DNA from: Parasponia andersonii
Taxonomy: Eukaryota; Streptophyta; Magnoliopsida; Rosales; Cannabaceae
Direction of reading: 5' to 3'
Length of the DNA: 64,000 nucleotides
Assembly (NCBI GenBank): GCA_002914805.1
Contig: JXTB01000191.1
Location: 235,293-299,292, forward strand
Shown: piece by piece, positions 39,851 through 53,400 of the stretch
Numbering within the stretch: the first letter of the stretch is position 1
Layout of the letters: each line of letters begins with the position of its first letter
Notes under the pieces: model-generated
Seen by the model: the letters and a program-made list of their open reading frames with translations, nothing else
What the model was told of the DNA's origin: nothing
Databases searched by the model: none
Made by a program: the position numbers and the translations under genes

Positions 39851-42257
39851 TGCGTAAAATCCGGTTAAAGTAAAGGGCAAAAGAGACTTTTTCTAAAATA
39901 ATGACATTGTTGTAATTTCAAATTTTTGGAATAAAATAAGCAAAATATCTGAATTTAATAATCAAGTACTACAGTTCCCATTAATTGCTTAAAAGGATCT
40001 CTATTTTCCCTTCTTCCTTCCACAAGGTCCCCAAAATCCACTAAAAATGCCAGTTTCTGTTCAAGCCTCACCGTCGGGCCACAACGCCTTCAACCAGCCG
40101 ATGCGTTGACCTCCTATGACCACTTCCCTCCGACGAAGCTAGCTGCCAGGTCCTATTGGATTTTTTCGCCGAAAAATGGAGATTGGCTTCCTTGAAGTTT
40201 GCGGCCACTGCGAGAGTTTTTGGTTATCGAAGCTTCACTGAACCTCTATTTGACTTACCCCTAGTACTCTTAGATTTGTCTCATCGTCACTGACCTCTTC
40301 CAAATGGTTCAGTGTCAAAATTCATCTCCGGTAAGTTTTTACCACTTTTACCATTTTTACCAACTATGTAAAAAGTGATATTTTCATAAATTTTTTGTTA
40401 GGTAATTATTTTACCCGAGATAAATATATAAGATGAAAACGGGTTAAAAATTATGAATAATTACAGTTGGTAAAAGTAAAAAATGTAATCCGATAATGCG
40501 GTAATTTTTAAATAGAAAAATACAGTATTTTTCTAATTTAGAACAAAAAGTGATATTTTTACAAAACTAAATAGTCTTAACAAAGCATGCCTTACCTAGA
40601 ATTTTTTATAAATAAAGAATTATGGAAATGAGTTTGCACATTTATGATGTGCTACTTAAAATATGTGCTTTAAAATTTCTTAGAAGGAAATGTTTGAAGA
40701 CTTTTGGAAAAGTATTGGGAATTTAAGAAAAAGTTCTAATACATATTTTGAAGAAAATCTTAATGTTGTAAGAGCTTGAAAGATTTATTTAGCAAACGAA
40801 ATATATATAAGGAACTTTGTTTTAATTTTAAGAATTATTGGATACTTTGTTATAGTGGGAGTTGAAACTTGGTTGGGTTGTTTGTATTAGGTTGAAGTCT
40901 ATAACTCATTACTTGATTTGAAATAAATCTAAAGATTATTGTGGTGGTACAATGAATGGTATTTGAGATCAGTTCACTCGTGAGTTTGTATAGAGAGTTA
41001 TTGGACTTTTATTATTATATTTTCAAAAGAGTACGTGGAGTTCAGATTTGGTTTACCAACAGCTAAAGTAAGACCATATTGTGAGCTAGTATCGTATTCT
41101 TATGTGCCTTTGTCTTTTATGTTGTATATTCTCAAAAATATTTTTTTGAAAATAAGGTCTAATTCTTTTTTTTTTTTTAAAGAAATAAGGTTTGATAGAA
41201 GATATGCGTTATTATAGAAACGACCTATTCTGTTGAAATTTTATTCTGGGGCATTATAGTATTGTTGATGATTTACTTACTTATTGGATTCATTTCTGTA
41301 TGACTTCTTCTTGTACCACGATCTTAGAAGGTCTTTGGAGGTGATTGATGATTTGGGATTATGTTGAAATCCTTCTTTGGATAAAGAAACTTATAAAGTC
41401 TCTGGATATAAATATGGTATGAGTAATTACCACGTGGTATTATCTTGAATGAAAGACTTGGAAAGCCTTTGGGCTATACTTGTTGTGTGGAAACTTGTAT
41501 TATATATGATTAGATTACAGTGCGCTATGTACTCCTCTATTGGAGATTTCCATTCTATCATGATTCTAGTCTTGTCATTGACTAGAGATGTTAGGTATAC
41601 TCGATTATTTCCATCAGTTATGAGGAATAGTGAATGACTTATGTCATTAAACTTTTATTATAGTATCCAATTTTTAAATTTGTCTATCTTGTGTTGTATA
41701 GCACAAGGGTATTTATTTCTATTCAAAATCTTATTAGAGTCTTTTAACTCAGTGATTATTTAAGACTAAGTTCTAGATACAAACAAATGAGATTGTCCTA
41801 GTGTGATATTGATCTGGTATAATCAAAAAAATGGTATCATTTATATTCGACATTTGTTCTGCTACTCTAGTTTAATATCTAATAATCTGTACTCAGGTTA
41901 TAAGAGTTTTGTATTATTGATTCTCGGTTTTGATTTTCGTTACCACTCTTATTTGTGTATTGATTTAAGGATATTAATCTCATTTCCTTGTGTCAATATT
42001 CATGTATCTATTGATTGGTCACTTTATGATTTTATATAACTTTATGTACCTCTTTAGCACATGCCTTGTGTGGCATCGACATGTTGATAAAATTCTAATA
42101 TCATGTAGAGGACGTATGTTTCATGCTCCTTATATAACTAGTATTTGATTTGATCCTCCTATATACTATCTTTGATGGTTCACTATTCTCATAACCACTA
42201 TTCCTAATTATCTCTCTCGTCCTCCTTATATTATATTCGAATTTCGGGGCGAAATTC

Positions 42258-42274
42258 TTTTAAGGAGGGAAGGA
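42258..42274 (+). other. Polypurine tract of the gypsy remnant
   Basis: TTTTAAGGAGGGAAGGA immediately before the LTR start TGTAAAATC. Confidence 0.7.
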
Positions 42275-43860
42275 TGTAAAATCTAGTTAAAGTAAAGGGC
42301 AAAAGAGACTTTTTCGAATTTGGACGTGGTCGAGACATGAATTTTGATATATAATACCACTATGTTTCCTTATGTAACAAAAATTAGAATTCCGTAGCAC
42401 AAATTGCACGGTTTTGCATGCTATAGACCGGTCCTGCACTGGGATCCGTTTTTCACAAGGTATATGTCTAACCTAGCATTTTTAGGTACTTTGAATTCAG
42501 TGGTGATTGCCTTTCTCCATTTAAGGCTCCAGTGAAAAATTCACTTTTTTAAGTGGACTTACTAGGATCCGGAAACTATCATTCGAATACCCAAGTGACC
42601 AACAAGAGTTTTTCGAGTGTCGTTGGCTTGGTATTATTACCATATTAAGATAGGGGTTTTATTACCTGATTTTATATCTGTTTTGATTTATAATTGCATT
42701 AAAACTTATTTATAAAAAATCGTGATTTCACGAGAGTTTGACAAATTATTGAAAATTGTCGGATTATGTTGGGATTAGACTGTATGAATTATTTTACATA
42801 TTTTTTTTATTGTGATTATGAGGTAAAATAACGGTATGCATCTCATGTTACAATAAATCCCAGAATAATGCCAAGATGGATTTTAAAATATGATTTGATT
42901 CATGGATGCATAGTTATTATGAATTATTACATTTTGTACATATCATAAGATCACACACTTGAGTTCTATTATTGCATTATGGTAGTTTAGATCACTGGCG
43001 AGTTGCTGCAGTACTAGGTGAAAGACCTAGGCCCTTGCGCAGGTTTTTAGCTGATACACCTATAAGTAGTGTCAGGATGCTGGGTACCTCTGTAACAAAG
43101 GTACTACAAGGTCGTGATGGAAGGATGAGAGCTCACTCATATACATGGTTGATTTATGATATGTACAATTATGTGGATTTGATTTTGGGTTTTGAATATA
43201 TGATTATTGTGAATACCAATTATTTTATAAACTTGGTTTAAAAATGGATTTTGGAAAAGATATTAACCATGCAAGTTTAGTAAAATTACATCCATTCAAA
43301 AAGGTAAAAGAATTTCTACTTAGCATGTGAATGCTCACTCTCCTACTTCTCCCAGTTTTAGGTGTATGTCTAATTAAGATAATAATTCCGGTGGTCAAAT
43401 GAGTTGTATAGCTTATACAGACAGTTCGACTCTAAATCCCTAGTAGGTGTTCATACATTGCTATCATTATTTCCTTGTTCATTATTTAACCAAAATTAGT
43501 AAGTAGATATATGAGGATAATTTTGTTGTTAAATTGAGTATTTAAAACAATAAGTGATTTTATGTAACACATTTTGAACATTGAACTAAATATTTCAGTT
43601 ACACTCAATTTATCAAAATTTATGACTTCTCAACAAGATCTAAAGGAGATAGCTGAAAATTTTCTTAAACTTGGATGAATTTTTCTTTTATGAAATTAAA
43701 ACTAATAAGTATTTTAATGAATAAAGAATTTATAATGATTTGTGGATCAAAACGAAATTATCTAATATTTGATTTCTCTTAAATTCTATAAAATTAATAT
43801 TTTATTATATTTTCACTTAAAATTACTAAAAGTCACTATTTTAGATTTTCGGTTGTGACA
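42275..43860 (+). repeat. 3' LTR of the gypsy remnant
   Basis: TGTAAAATCTAG...GGTTGTGACA, about 1586 bp. It shares TATATGTCTAACCTAGC and other words with the LTR at 45416-47606. The 89-codon frame at 42972-43241 lies inside it and has no recognised homology. Confidence 0.7.
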
Positions 43861-45410
43861 GGTTAAAGTATTAAAAGTTTTACTTGAAGCAAATATAATA
43901 ATTTATATTGTATGTTGATAATATTTTTATTTTTATTTCTTGAATACAATTCTTTCGGTCTTTAATTTTTTTAATATTTTGTCAATATAATATATATTTT
44001 CCTTAGTATAATGTAGTATCTAGGGAAAAATATAATATTAAGTAAATTTTACAGCTTAGTGGACTATGTCTTGTTTTTATTTAAGAAGTTATTAATATAC
44101 TAATAATTCTTAAAGTTATTGGAATTTTATAAGGTTAAGAGTTTAAATAATTAGATTTAGTTTCTAGTTTTATTAGGTTTTATGAATTTTTTTAATTTTT
44201 TCTTCGAGTTTACTCGTCCATTTATTTTACTCATTATTTGAAGTAAACTGTTACGAAAAAACATGATTCCATTGAAATTCTGATTCTCTTTTATCCTTCT
44301 AATCTCTCCAAACTTTTTATTTATTTATTTTTCTCAATGTTCACATTCTTCTTTCTTTCTTTATCAACATGACTAATATGTTTTCTTTTCCTTTAACAAT
44401 CAATTCGTTGTAAGCGATTCATCAATAGTATTTATTTGGGATTACATTTGTATCCTAACCTAAGTAATTATTTGTAGTTTTTCCGATATTCAAATTTTAT
44501 TATGAACTTATGCAAGAAAAATAAATATACAATCTCTAAGTTTTGTACTTCTAAATTTTGGAGTCTCTTTTAATTTGCATATTATCTTTTAGTTATTTTG
44601 GGAATTTGTTTTTTTTTTTACTAATATCTTTATTTTAAAATTTGCTTATTCAATCCCAAAAGATTTTCTTGGAGACGATCTCGATTTATTGCAAAATATT
44701 CTAAAAATTGGGAATATAGGAAATGCTAAACCAAAACATCAAGAAATAAAATAATCTTGCTAATAGTTTATTTAGATTTATTTTAATCTTTAATATTGTT
44801 ATGCTAGATGTATTTTCAAGAAAATGCATATGCAATTTGTGAAAATAATATAAACTTTTACAGATAATCAAATGCATTTTACGTGATGTTTTACTTTTAC
44901 TTTATGATACTTTTTGAATATATGACTATGATATAAAGTATTTTCAAATTATATTATTTTTTTGAATCAACCATATCAGTATTATAATGACTAGTGGTAT
45001 ACGAACTGCATTCCAAGAAAATATTTGAATAATTTTAAAAGCCCGAATCATTCTTCCACTTAGATATGACAGTAGATGAACTTAGTTTTTTCTTTTAAAA
45101 AAATGGGGCGGAGTTAAGAACTTTTCCACAGTGGGCAGAAGACAAAATTATGGTATCATAAAATAGCATAAATATAGGGGCATACAAGAATTCTTATTAA
45201 GTATATAGAGCACAGCCAAATTTTCAAAAAAATGAAAAACCTAGAAGTCAGTTGCCGTGTGATTATGTATCTGCATATAAAGTACTCAAATGTATTATTT
45301 GTCGATCTTAATACTAAATGAATTATCGTCGTCAATTTTCTTTGTCCAAAGTTAAATTCCGGGGGAAAATAATTTTAGACAATTTTCAAAAAATGAAAAA
45401 ATAAGGGATA
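43861..45410. other. Intergenic, nothing recognised
   Basis: AT-rich DNA between two gypsy LTRs; no gene or repeat terminus seen. Confidence 0.55.
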
Positions 45411-45415
45411 GTTGC

Positions 45416-47606
45416 TCTAAAATCCCAGATTTATACGGGATATTGTGATTATTTTGTTAATGTTCGGATTAATCAATGTAGGGACTAAGTTGCAAAAGTT
45501 TTAAGAAGCGGAGACTAAATTGTAATATTTTGAGAGACTAAAGTGAGAGGATTTTGGAAAATGGGAGACTATTATGTAATTTTTAAAAATTGTACAATTC
45601 CCATTACAAGGGAAACTTGACCCTTACTTTCTTCTCCCTCTCTCTCTCTTCTTTCTCCCTCCTGATGCCATCTTTTTCCCTCTTTGCTCTCTCACTCGCT
45701 GACGGCCGAAGGAGACCGAAGGACTACCGAGCAGCCACTGGCCATTGTCCAGACAACCCAGCCATCGACGCAACTCCACGACGCCTGTGTCGCCGGTCCC
45801 GAGTTGCCAGAGTGTTGTAGTTTTCAGAAAACGCCATTTTGGTCATGAGGAACTTTGATTTTCTAGCTGTTTCAACTCGTGTTCTTAGACTTATTAGATT
45901 GGTCTCGACGAGAGGAATTTCAAGATATATATTTCACGATCTCATTTTGCCCTGTTTGAAAGCTGCCATTTTTGAGTTATTTGAGTTTAAGATTTGATTT
46001 CTTGATCGGACCTTTAGATTGTATTTTTTGATGTCATCTTTGGAATGTACTTAGAAAATAAAGAAGATTGATATATATATATATATATATGTATATATAT
46101 TGACTATATTTGGTGATCGAAACGAAAAAGAAATCGGATGACTAAGATTTGCCTTATTTTGCATGCCAGTAGTTTGGTTTCAGTCCGAACCTGAATTGGA
46201 CGAGTTATATGTCTAACCTAGCTATTTTGGGTGCTAAGAATTTAGTGAAGAGATATGTTTAAGGATTTAAAGTTTCGTTGAAAAGTTAGTTTTTTACAAG
46301 AGAACAATCGAGTGCTTGGAATTGGTTCCCAACATTCCAAGCGGTTATCCAACAACATCTTGAGGATCTACGCTATTGTAGTGAGATAGGGATTCAATTA
46401 CCTCTGTTTTATATCATTTTTGAATAAAACTTTTTTTTTTTTTGCAATATATGATGACAAATATGATTTTAGAACTATTTGAATATCTGTGATAGAATTT
46501 GATTGTATGATATTTATTATGTTACTCTGGGACTTTTCTGAATGCAGTTTATTTTTTGGGTATATTAAAAATAGAGTCGTTATGCCGCCAATTTTTTTAT
46601 AAAACCTAATATACTTATTTATTGAAAAACCAAAGTACGATAGTTTTCATACTTCAGTTTCATATTACACGTACGATAGGATCATACATAAGCATCGTGT
46701 TAGTATCATGGGTTTAGAGTGCCGCGTTGTATGCTCCACTGTCAGTGTTGAGTCCATAAACCTACACGGGGTTTGTTTCTTCTGATTACCTTCTTATTTG
46801 GCAGGTGTAGGTAATTCGGTTGCCCTTCCAGGTTTAGTAGGCAATACATGGATGTCCCCTTTGGGTATGAGCTTAGGTGTCAGGTAGGCTGTTAGGTACA
46901 TTTAGTGCTGTCATCTTAGATTTCTATAAATGAGAGGATGAGAGCTAATGTGTATGGGTTGATTTGTGTCATATGCATATGAATTGGATAGTTTTACTTG
47001 TACTGTTTTATTTATATATATACATATGGATTTCCAGTTTTGGACTATTATATGTGTATGTTTTGGATTTAAATTAACTATGCAGGAACTTTCCATCACT
47101 AAAATATTTTCATTGAGGTAACTGTTTTCCTACTGAATATTTTATACTCACCTCATACCTTCCTTCCTAAGGTGGTGTTCAGTGTGACTTGGGTGATCAA
47201 GAGGATTAAGAAACTATCTCTGACTATAGTTCGTTGTCTTGATAATGCTAGAAGTTTGTTGTTGTGTTGATTGGATTGCTTGGATTTGATTTAGTATTGA
47301 ACCAAGATTACTACTTCTTATTAAGTCTGTGAACTTTATGTATACCATTTGGTATTTGATACTCGTTGTGGATGATGTTAATGCTTAGACTTTAATCTGA
47401 ATTATGTTTTTCAATCACTATTCAATCTATGTTTAATGGTGTATATGAACTGTGGGAGAGATTCACGGGACAGAATTCTAAATATTTTATTTAAATAGAC
47501 TGTTTATTAAATTAAAATTTTTAAGATCTGTTTAAAATAAATCAAAGAATTTCCCATCTTAGTGAAATTCCCCTTCTGCTACTTGCCTAAGTTTTGGGTC
47601 GTGACA
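45416..47606 (+). mobile_element. Gypsy-type solo LTR with a perfect 5-bp target duplication
   Basis: TCTAAAATCCCAG...GGGTCGTGACA, 2191 bp, flanked by GTTGC on both sides (45411-45415 and 47607-47611). The start should read TGTAAAATC by comparison with 42275, so the terminal G appears mutated to C. It shares TATATGTCTAACCTAGC with the LTR at 42275-43860. No internal region, primer site or polypurine tract adjoins it. A (TA)n run sits near 46072-46091. Confidence 0.72.
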
Positions 47607-47611
47607 GTTGC

Positions 47612-49425
47612 CACTTGGTTTTGCTCTTGCCTACAAAGTAGTCAAATCCACCAATTTTCAATTGCAATAATAAAAGAATTATAATCACCAATTTTCTAAT
47701 CATATTATTAAACATGATAGATGTTAGGTCCGTTAATCAAGTATTACCGAATAAAATTAATTTTTCAATTAATTTCGGGAGGTGATAGTACGGAAATAGT
47801 AAATATGACACAAAATATTTTTATTTGGTTCAGTTATCTCCTAATAATAAAATACTTAGAGAATAAATACTATTAATAAAGTTTGAATGAATACAAATAC
47901 TAATTTGATAATAAAAAAACTCTCTCTTTTGATTGTCGCAATATAGATGTATTCCTTCACTAAAGTGTCTAGTGAGCACTATTTGTCTTAGGTTGATTTC
48001 ATTCTTCTGAAATCTCTCTAGGTACTTAAAGTCAATCTTCTCCTGAAGATAATCAGTACCTTTTTCGAAGTACTATCACTCAAATGACTAGGACACCTCC
48101 TAAGTCCAAAATATAGCTAAAAGAAATTTTTTTCTTTTACGACCAAAAATACAATAAGTGGTTTTCCCCCAAAACTACTCTTAAGTAACCTTTAAACAGA
48201 GCGAGAGAGCAAGTCTTCATATTAGGGTTCTACAAAATAATATTTAAGAACATTTAATATTGATTAGAAGATTTGCAAGATCAATCAAATTTGTTACCAA
48301 ACTTAAAAACCTGATTTGGGAATTAATTGTTGATTATGTCCACGTGTTGCAACATAATCTGTCAACACAGTCATGTTGGAATAGAAAAAGAGACTTACAG
48401 ATTTTTTTCTTAAAAAAAAAAACAATCAGTTACTCAAACCTTTTTTAGAGCTTATATGACGAATTAGAGTAATTTTAAATAATAAAAATTAACACAAATG
48501 AGTTAAGAAAACTTCTATAAAAAATATTCACTTAAAATATTCATTTAAAGAATTTCTTTAAAGAAATATAGACAGATACTCAAAGCTAATTTTGGTAAGA
48601 ATCATGTACTCGTTTGTACACAATAAATCCGTCTATCACATAATATAATCTGATATTTATGATTGACAATTGCACAAATTGTGAACTAAACGCATATAAA
48701 AGGCAAATACTGAAAAACTTAATCAGATCAATTATTTAGCCGCATATTGTAACATAATCAACTAAACCTAGTCATGCTGTAACGTGAAGTTTGCCAACAT
48801 ATTTTACTTTTTCAATAAATAAAGATTGAATGAAGTCACTATATTTATTTATGTCTCACTTATGGATAAACTTATAGTTTGACTTCTAGAATTTGAAAGA
48901 TTTGTACTGATTATTATGTACTGATTAAATTTTCAGTTAATTGGAGTGAATTTTCCATAAGCATTGTTGCAACATTTGTATCCAGATTTGCAACCGAGGA
49001 GGATTCCGTAGTCCCAGCTTAATCCCACCATTGATTTACAATCTCTTGATTATATCAAGCTATTTTCTACCTATTATTTATATTTCTATTTGCATTTGTC
49101 AGTTCTACTATTTTATATCAAATTTTTATTCTTCATTTTTTAAACTAGCTTATTTGACATTTAATTTTTACAAACAAATTGGTAATCAATCCTTGTGAAG
49201 ATGATACTCAACTCACTGCTATATTATTTGTTTGGTACATGTTCTTGCATAGCAATTGTAAAATCCGCAATACTAGACTTGCTATCTCCTGTATTTCCAA
49301 TTGTTTCTGGAATCATGAGATTCCTCCTTCGTGTTTTGCTACTGTAGTGGCTTCTGATTCTGTTTCTTAATGAAGTTGCAGTGTTTGTTTCAAAAAAAAA
49401 AAAAAGAAAAAAAAACAAAAGAAAC
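47612..49425. other. Intergenic, nothing recognised
   Basis: AT-rich; small frames here lack homology. The stretch around 47720-48120 could be part of an unrecognised transposon. Confidence 0.5.
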
Positions 49426-49441
49426 TTATCGCAAATTAATT

Positions 49442-49633
49442 TTTTTTTATAAAAAATTGGGGCTTAACTAATGATCTCCACTTATTACAGATTAAAGGAA
49501 AATACCTACTACTACCCCATCCTACCTGATTAGAGATAATAGACTTTCTCGCCTACCCCTAGTGTGACTCGAACCTAGAACCAAGATCTTAGGTAGTGGG
49601 TGCTCTTACCACTTGAGCCAACCCACTTCGTCA
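49442..49633 (-). mobile_element. tRNA-derived SINE with target duplications
   Basis: Read on the minus strand: box A TGGCTCAAGTGGTAAGAGC (49602-49620), box B GGTTCGAGTCA (49565-49575), then an unrelated body and an A-rich 3' end (T-rich on plus near 49441-49449). Flanks TTATCGCAAATTAATT (49426-49441) and TTATCACAAATTAATT (49634-49649) are target duplications with one mismatch. About 190 bp in all. The two boxes are spaced as in a tRNA gene, giving an internal RNA polymerase III promoter. Confidence 0.82.
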
Positions 49634-49649
49634 TTATCACAAATTAATT

Positions 49650-50420
49650 TAATACCATTCATATCAAAATTTTTGTGAGTGAGTTATCATCATTATTGAA
49701 ACTTATCGCAAATTAATTTAATACTATCTATTAATTGAATACTGATGACTCACTTGACATATATGCTGGTATTAAAAATTTGGTAAATTATTGGGCATTC
49801 CTTGCATTATCCAATGCTATAATTTGCCATATAGCATAAAAATCCTCATCCAATGAAATTTTATTTATTTTGCTAAATTTAGCATATGTTATACTTGATA
49901 AATAGAAAATTAGACATTTAATGCAACCTTGACTTTTTAATTACAGAAGTGTTATTCTAGTAATATCAACATATTTAGTATCTCATTTTTCAATCCTCAA
50001 CTACTTACTTGTACACTTGTTAATGCACAATCAAATACCAGTTTTAATACTCAATTACCAGTTACAAAATGAACTCAATTAAGTTAAATAGTAAAAATTT
50101 AAAAATGAAAAATGCATTTTAAATATAGTATTGTCCGTTGGAGTAATAAGTTAAATTTGATGCATTTTGTCACTTTTTCTTACAAAAAATATCGTTAGTA
50201 ATAGCATTGGAGATGATCTAAGCTATATAAATGGCGGACCTTAAACTGAAAATGGTTACAAAAAGTCATATGCAAGTTTGCTCATCACCTCCAAAGATGG
50301 AGCCACTAACAGGGCAATGCTGACAGAAGTATTAATTATCCTACAACTTAAAGATAATCAAACACCGAAAAGCAAATACAGAGGGTACACAATATTCTGA
50401 CAAAGTCTTATAAGAATTTA
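49650..50420. other. Intergenic, downstream of the UBP-C/coiled-coil locus
   Basis: No feature recognised; probably includes the old 3' flank of the minus-strand pseudogene. Confidence 0.5.
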
Positions 50421-53400
50421 CTACAAAATTAGGTAAAACAGTTCCTTCAAAGACTCCCAAGATCTTTCGACATCATCAACTGTCTTCTCTGCTTCCTCCT
50501 TTCTGAGCCTGAACTGCCTCATGTCATGTTCAGCACTGATCAAATCCTGTCTTGAGGTAGTTGCATTCCCAGCCAAATCCTCAAGATTGCTCCAAAGTTG
50601 TGCCTTCTCAGCCTTCCTTTCAGCCAACTGTCTTTCAAGATCAGCGATCTCTTGATCGACTTCGTCAGCTCGATTCCTTATAGGTGTGAACTTCGAAGAC
50701 AACTGCTTCAAAGTAGTCTTCAGCTTGACTACTAAGCTTTACTTCTGTTCAGCTTTTCTTAGATCTTGCTCTGCACTCACATATCGTCCACAAATTTGGT
50801 CGAATTCGTCGAGAAACTTGGTTGTGTAATCTTTAATGTTAACAGCACCTGCATCAGCAGTGCTTATAACAGAAACTGAATTCTTGAATTCGGACATTCT
50901 TCCTGACTGGATGATGCTGGCAAGCTCCATATCTGAGCATTGCTTAAAGCTTTTCCTTGCATCCGCAATCTCATTGATACTAGGCATAGAAGGCTGGAAG
51001 CTGCTCAAACTATCAGCCTCTGAAGTCTTTGCTTCCAAGAGGCTTTGAATGTCAGCAAACAAGGCATCAAACAAAGCAAAAGAAGAACCTATTGCTGCTT
51101 CAATCACAGTTGGCTCCCAAAATAAGTAAGAAAAGAGTTGAGAGCTCCACCAACCAGAAAAAATTTAGAACAGAATTAAGTTAAGTTTACCTGAGGACAA
51201 ACATTAGTTTTGCTAATAAGATTAAGTTGCTCCGGAGGACTGATTACGGTCGAGGGAACTGCTGTTTGAGTTGATTGCTCCAGAGTGAGGTTCCTTGGCG
51301 ATTGGCGGAGCCCGGTTACATGAGTATCTGGAATGCTCGTTTGTGAATCAATAGGCTTCATTTCCTGATGAGCTTTAACAGAGTCTGCCTGCACAAGTAA
51401 GAATACCAGTTGAAAAACTATACCACGGATATAACAGAAAATTTTAATCAACAAAACATTAAAATTTATTTTTTAAGAAGCATTCAGTCATCATAACTTG
51501 TGGAAAGAGTATTTAGTTTAAACCTTGAATTAGATAAGCTAATCTTGAGGTGAAAAGAGATTTTGGCGGGTTTCTGCGTCCCTTACGACACACACAGTCA
51601 TCTACTACATAATGTTTCCAACTATCTTGGCCTTGCTGGGGCAAATCATAACAAGCGGGACACAAGGATTGCTTAAATGGAATTGACCAGTTCTGATGGA
51701 TCATGAACCTTAATGTTTTTTTGTGAAAAAGTATTCTAGTCCAAGACTATCAACATTTTTGGAAATGCATTAAGAAGATAAATAAAGGGTTAAGTTAACT
51801 TTTTTTTTTTAATTTTTATTTTTATTTTTATTTTTAAATTTGAGATCTAAATCACTAACAAGTAGGAACCAGTGCTACCAGAATTGAGAAGACTGATGTA
51901 GTCCCAAACAAACCAACATTAGCGAGGATAAAAAAAATTAAAAAAATTAAAAAAAAAAGAATGAACTAGCGAGGATCAGATACCCTGTGTTCGCAAAGAT
52001 ACTCTAAGAACGACGCGACATCTGGATAGAGGCACTGCTGACTTCGAGCTTGTGATTTCTGAAAGCAAATGATGTCCCCATCTTCAATCTGTAGAAAGGG
52101 TACGTAAGAGCACTCAGTAGCAGGAACCAGAGAAAAAGAAAATCAATTGGCAAACAATATGAAACGTAGTCCTGAACCCCAAACCACTCGCTCAAATAAG
52201 AAATTGTACAATCAATAAGAAAGTAGTTTACTATTGCTGATGTATATTTACAAAGTAAAACAATCCAAAATTAGCCTCTAATAAAATATACCTGACTAAT
52301 GCAAAATGAGACCTCCTTGTTAATGACTTCACACATGACCGTGTACAGGTTCAAACTTTATCTCCTACGCATTCAAAAACATTATACTTAAGGTCGCCCA
52401 CGGTAAAACTAGGAAAAATCAGTCAAAAAGAGTGACATCCCAAGTTACCTCAAAAAGATCAATTTCCTCGCTACGACTGAAGCCAGCCATTTTGTTTAAC
52501 TTCGTCAAGATTTCACTAGGCGTCCCGCTTCGTTTTGCAAAAAGTCTTCCTGCGTACCTGATGTCAAAGAAAACATAAAACCACCTCCTCTTTTGTGGAG
52601 AAAAAGAGATGTCAAAAAGAAGACGATGAGAATAAGAGTGAATACCTCATCTCTTCTTTCCAAGGGTCATAAAGCTTACAGAACAAAAGGACATCCTCTC
52701 CAGTCTTTTCAGGAGGAGCAACAGGACACAAAAACTGAATGATTGCAAAATAAACAACACAAAAATGACGGATTCAGTATTCAGTCAAAAGACAAAAAAA
52801 CAATACCATAAATTGTCTGACTCCAAGAATTAGAAGGTAAAATTTTGATTGAATGGCTAAAACAACATTACCATATGATCAAGTTGTATTTCCAGAAGCA
52901 GCTTTAGCTCTTTTTCATTTCTTTTGTCTGAAATCTCTCTCAATTTTCCAACTATAGTAGTCAATATTGTAATAAACATAAGAGTGCATACTTTTCCACT
53001 AGTTAAGACAATTATAAAGTAGCTAATGAATTCGTATATTACTTGTAAACACATGTCATGAAATGTTCCAAGTAGTAAATTCTCTCTAGAAATTTAATTT
53101 AATAAAAACTAATTAAGCGGATTCAATACCAGCCAAAAGTTAATACTGTTCAGAAAGTGATCCAAGATTTCAATGTCACTTCACTTAAAAAGAAATTTCA
53201 ACAAAGAAAGTCAGTATTGACTGCTTGTTTCAGCTAAGGAAAACAATATCTGCCGGTGCAACACTATACTTTTGAAGAACAACTTTAGTGAATCTTGTGC
53301 ATTTTTGTCTGTCTTCCCTCCCAAATGAATGTCATCATTTTAAAGCGAGTTCTCTTTTTACAAGCCCATCAGTGAGTGTTCTTTTTTATTGTTATTTTTA

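Larger units (their letters stand above)
39851..43860 (+). mobile_element. Remnant of a gypsy-type LTR retrotransposon (Tekay/Del-like)
   Basis: GTAAAATC.GGTTAAAG and the next ~30 bases (AGTAAAGGGCAAAAGAGACT) occur at 39854 and again at 42277, as expected for two LTR starts. Just before the second lies TTTCGGGGCGAAATTC and then TTTTAAGGAGGGAAGGA, the typical polypurine tract of Tekay-type gypsy elements. No gag or pol was recognised between them, and the first LTR diverges after about 50 bp, so the element is heavily deleted. No matching 5-bp flanks were found. Confidence 0.6.

Noticed and set aside
42972..43241. 89-codon plus-strand frame
   Set aside because: Lies inside a gypsy LTR and shows no recognisable domain.
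49560..49633. tRNA gene suggested by box A and box B
   Set aside because: The sequence between and after the boxes does not give paired acceptor arms, while an A-rich tail and target duplications point to a SINE.
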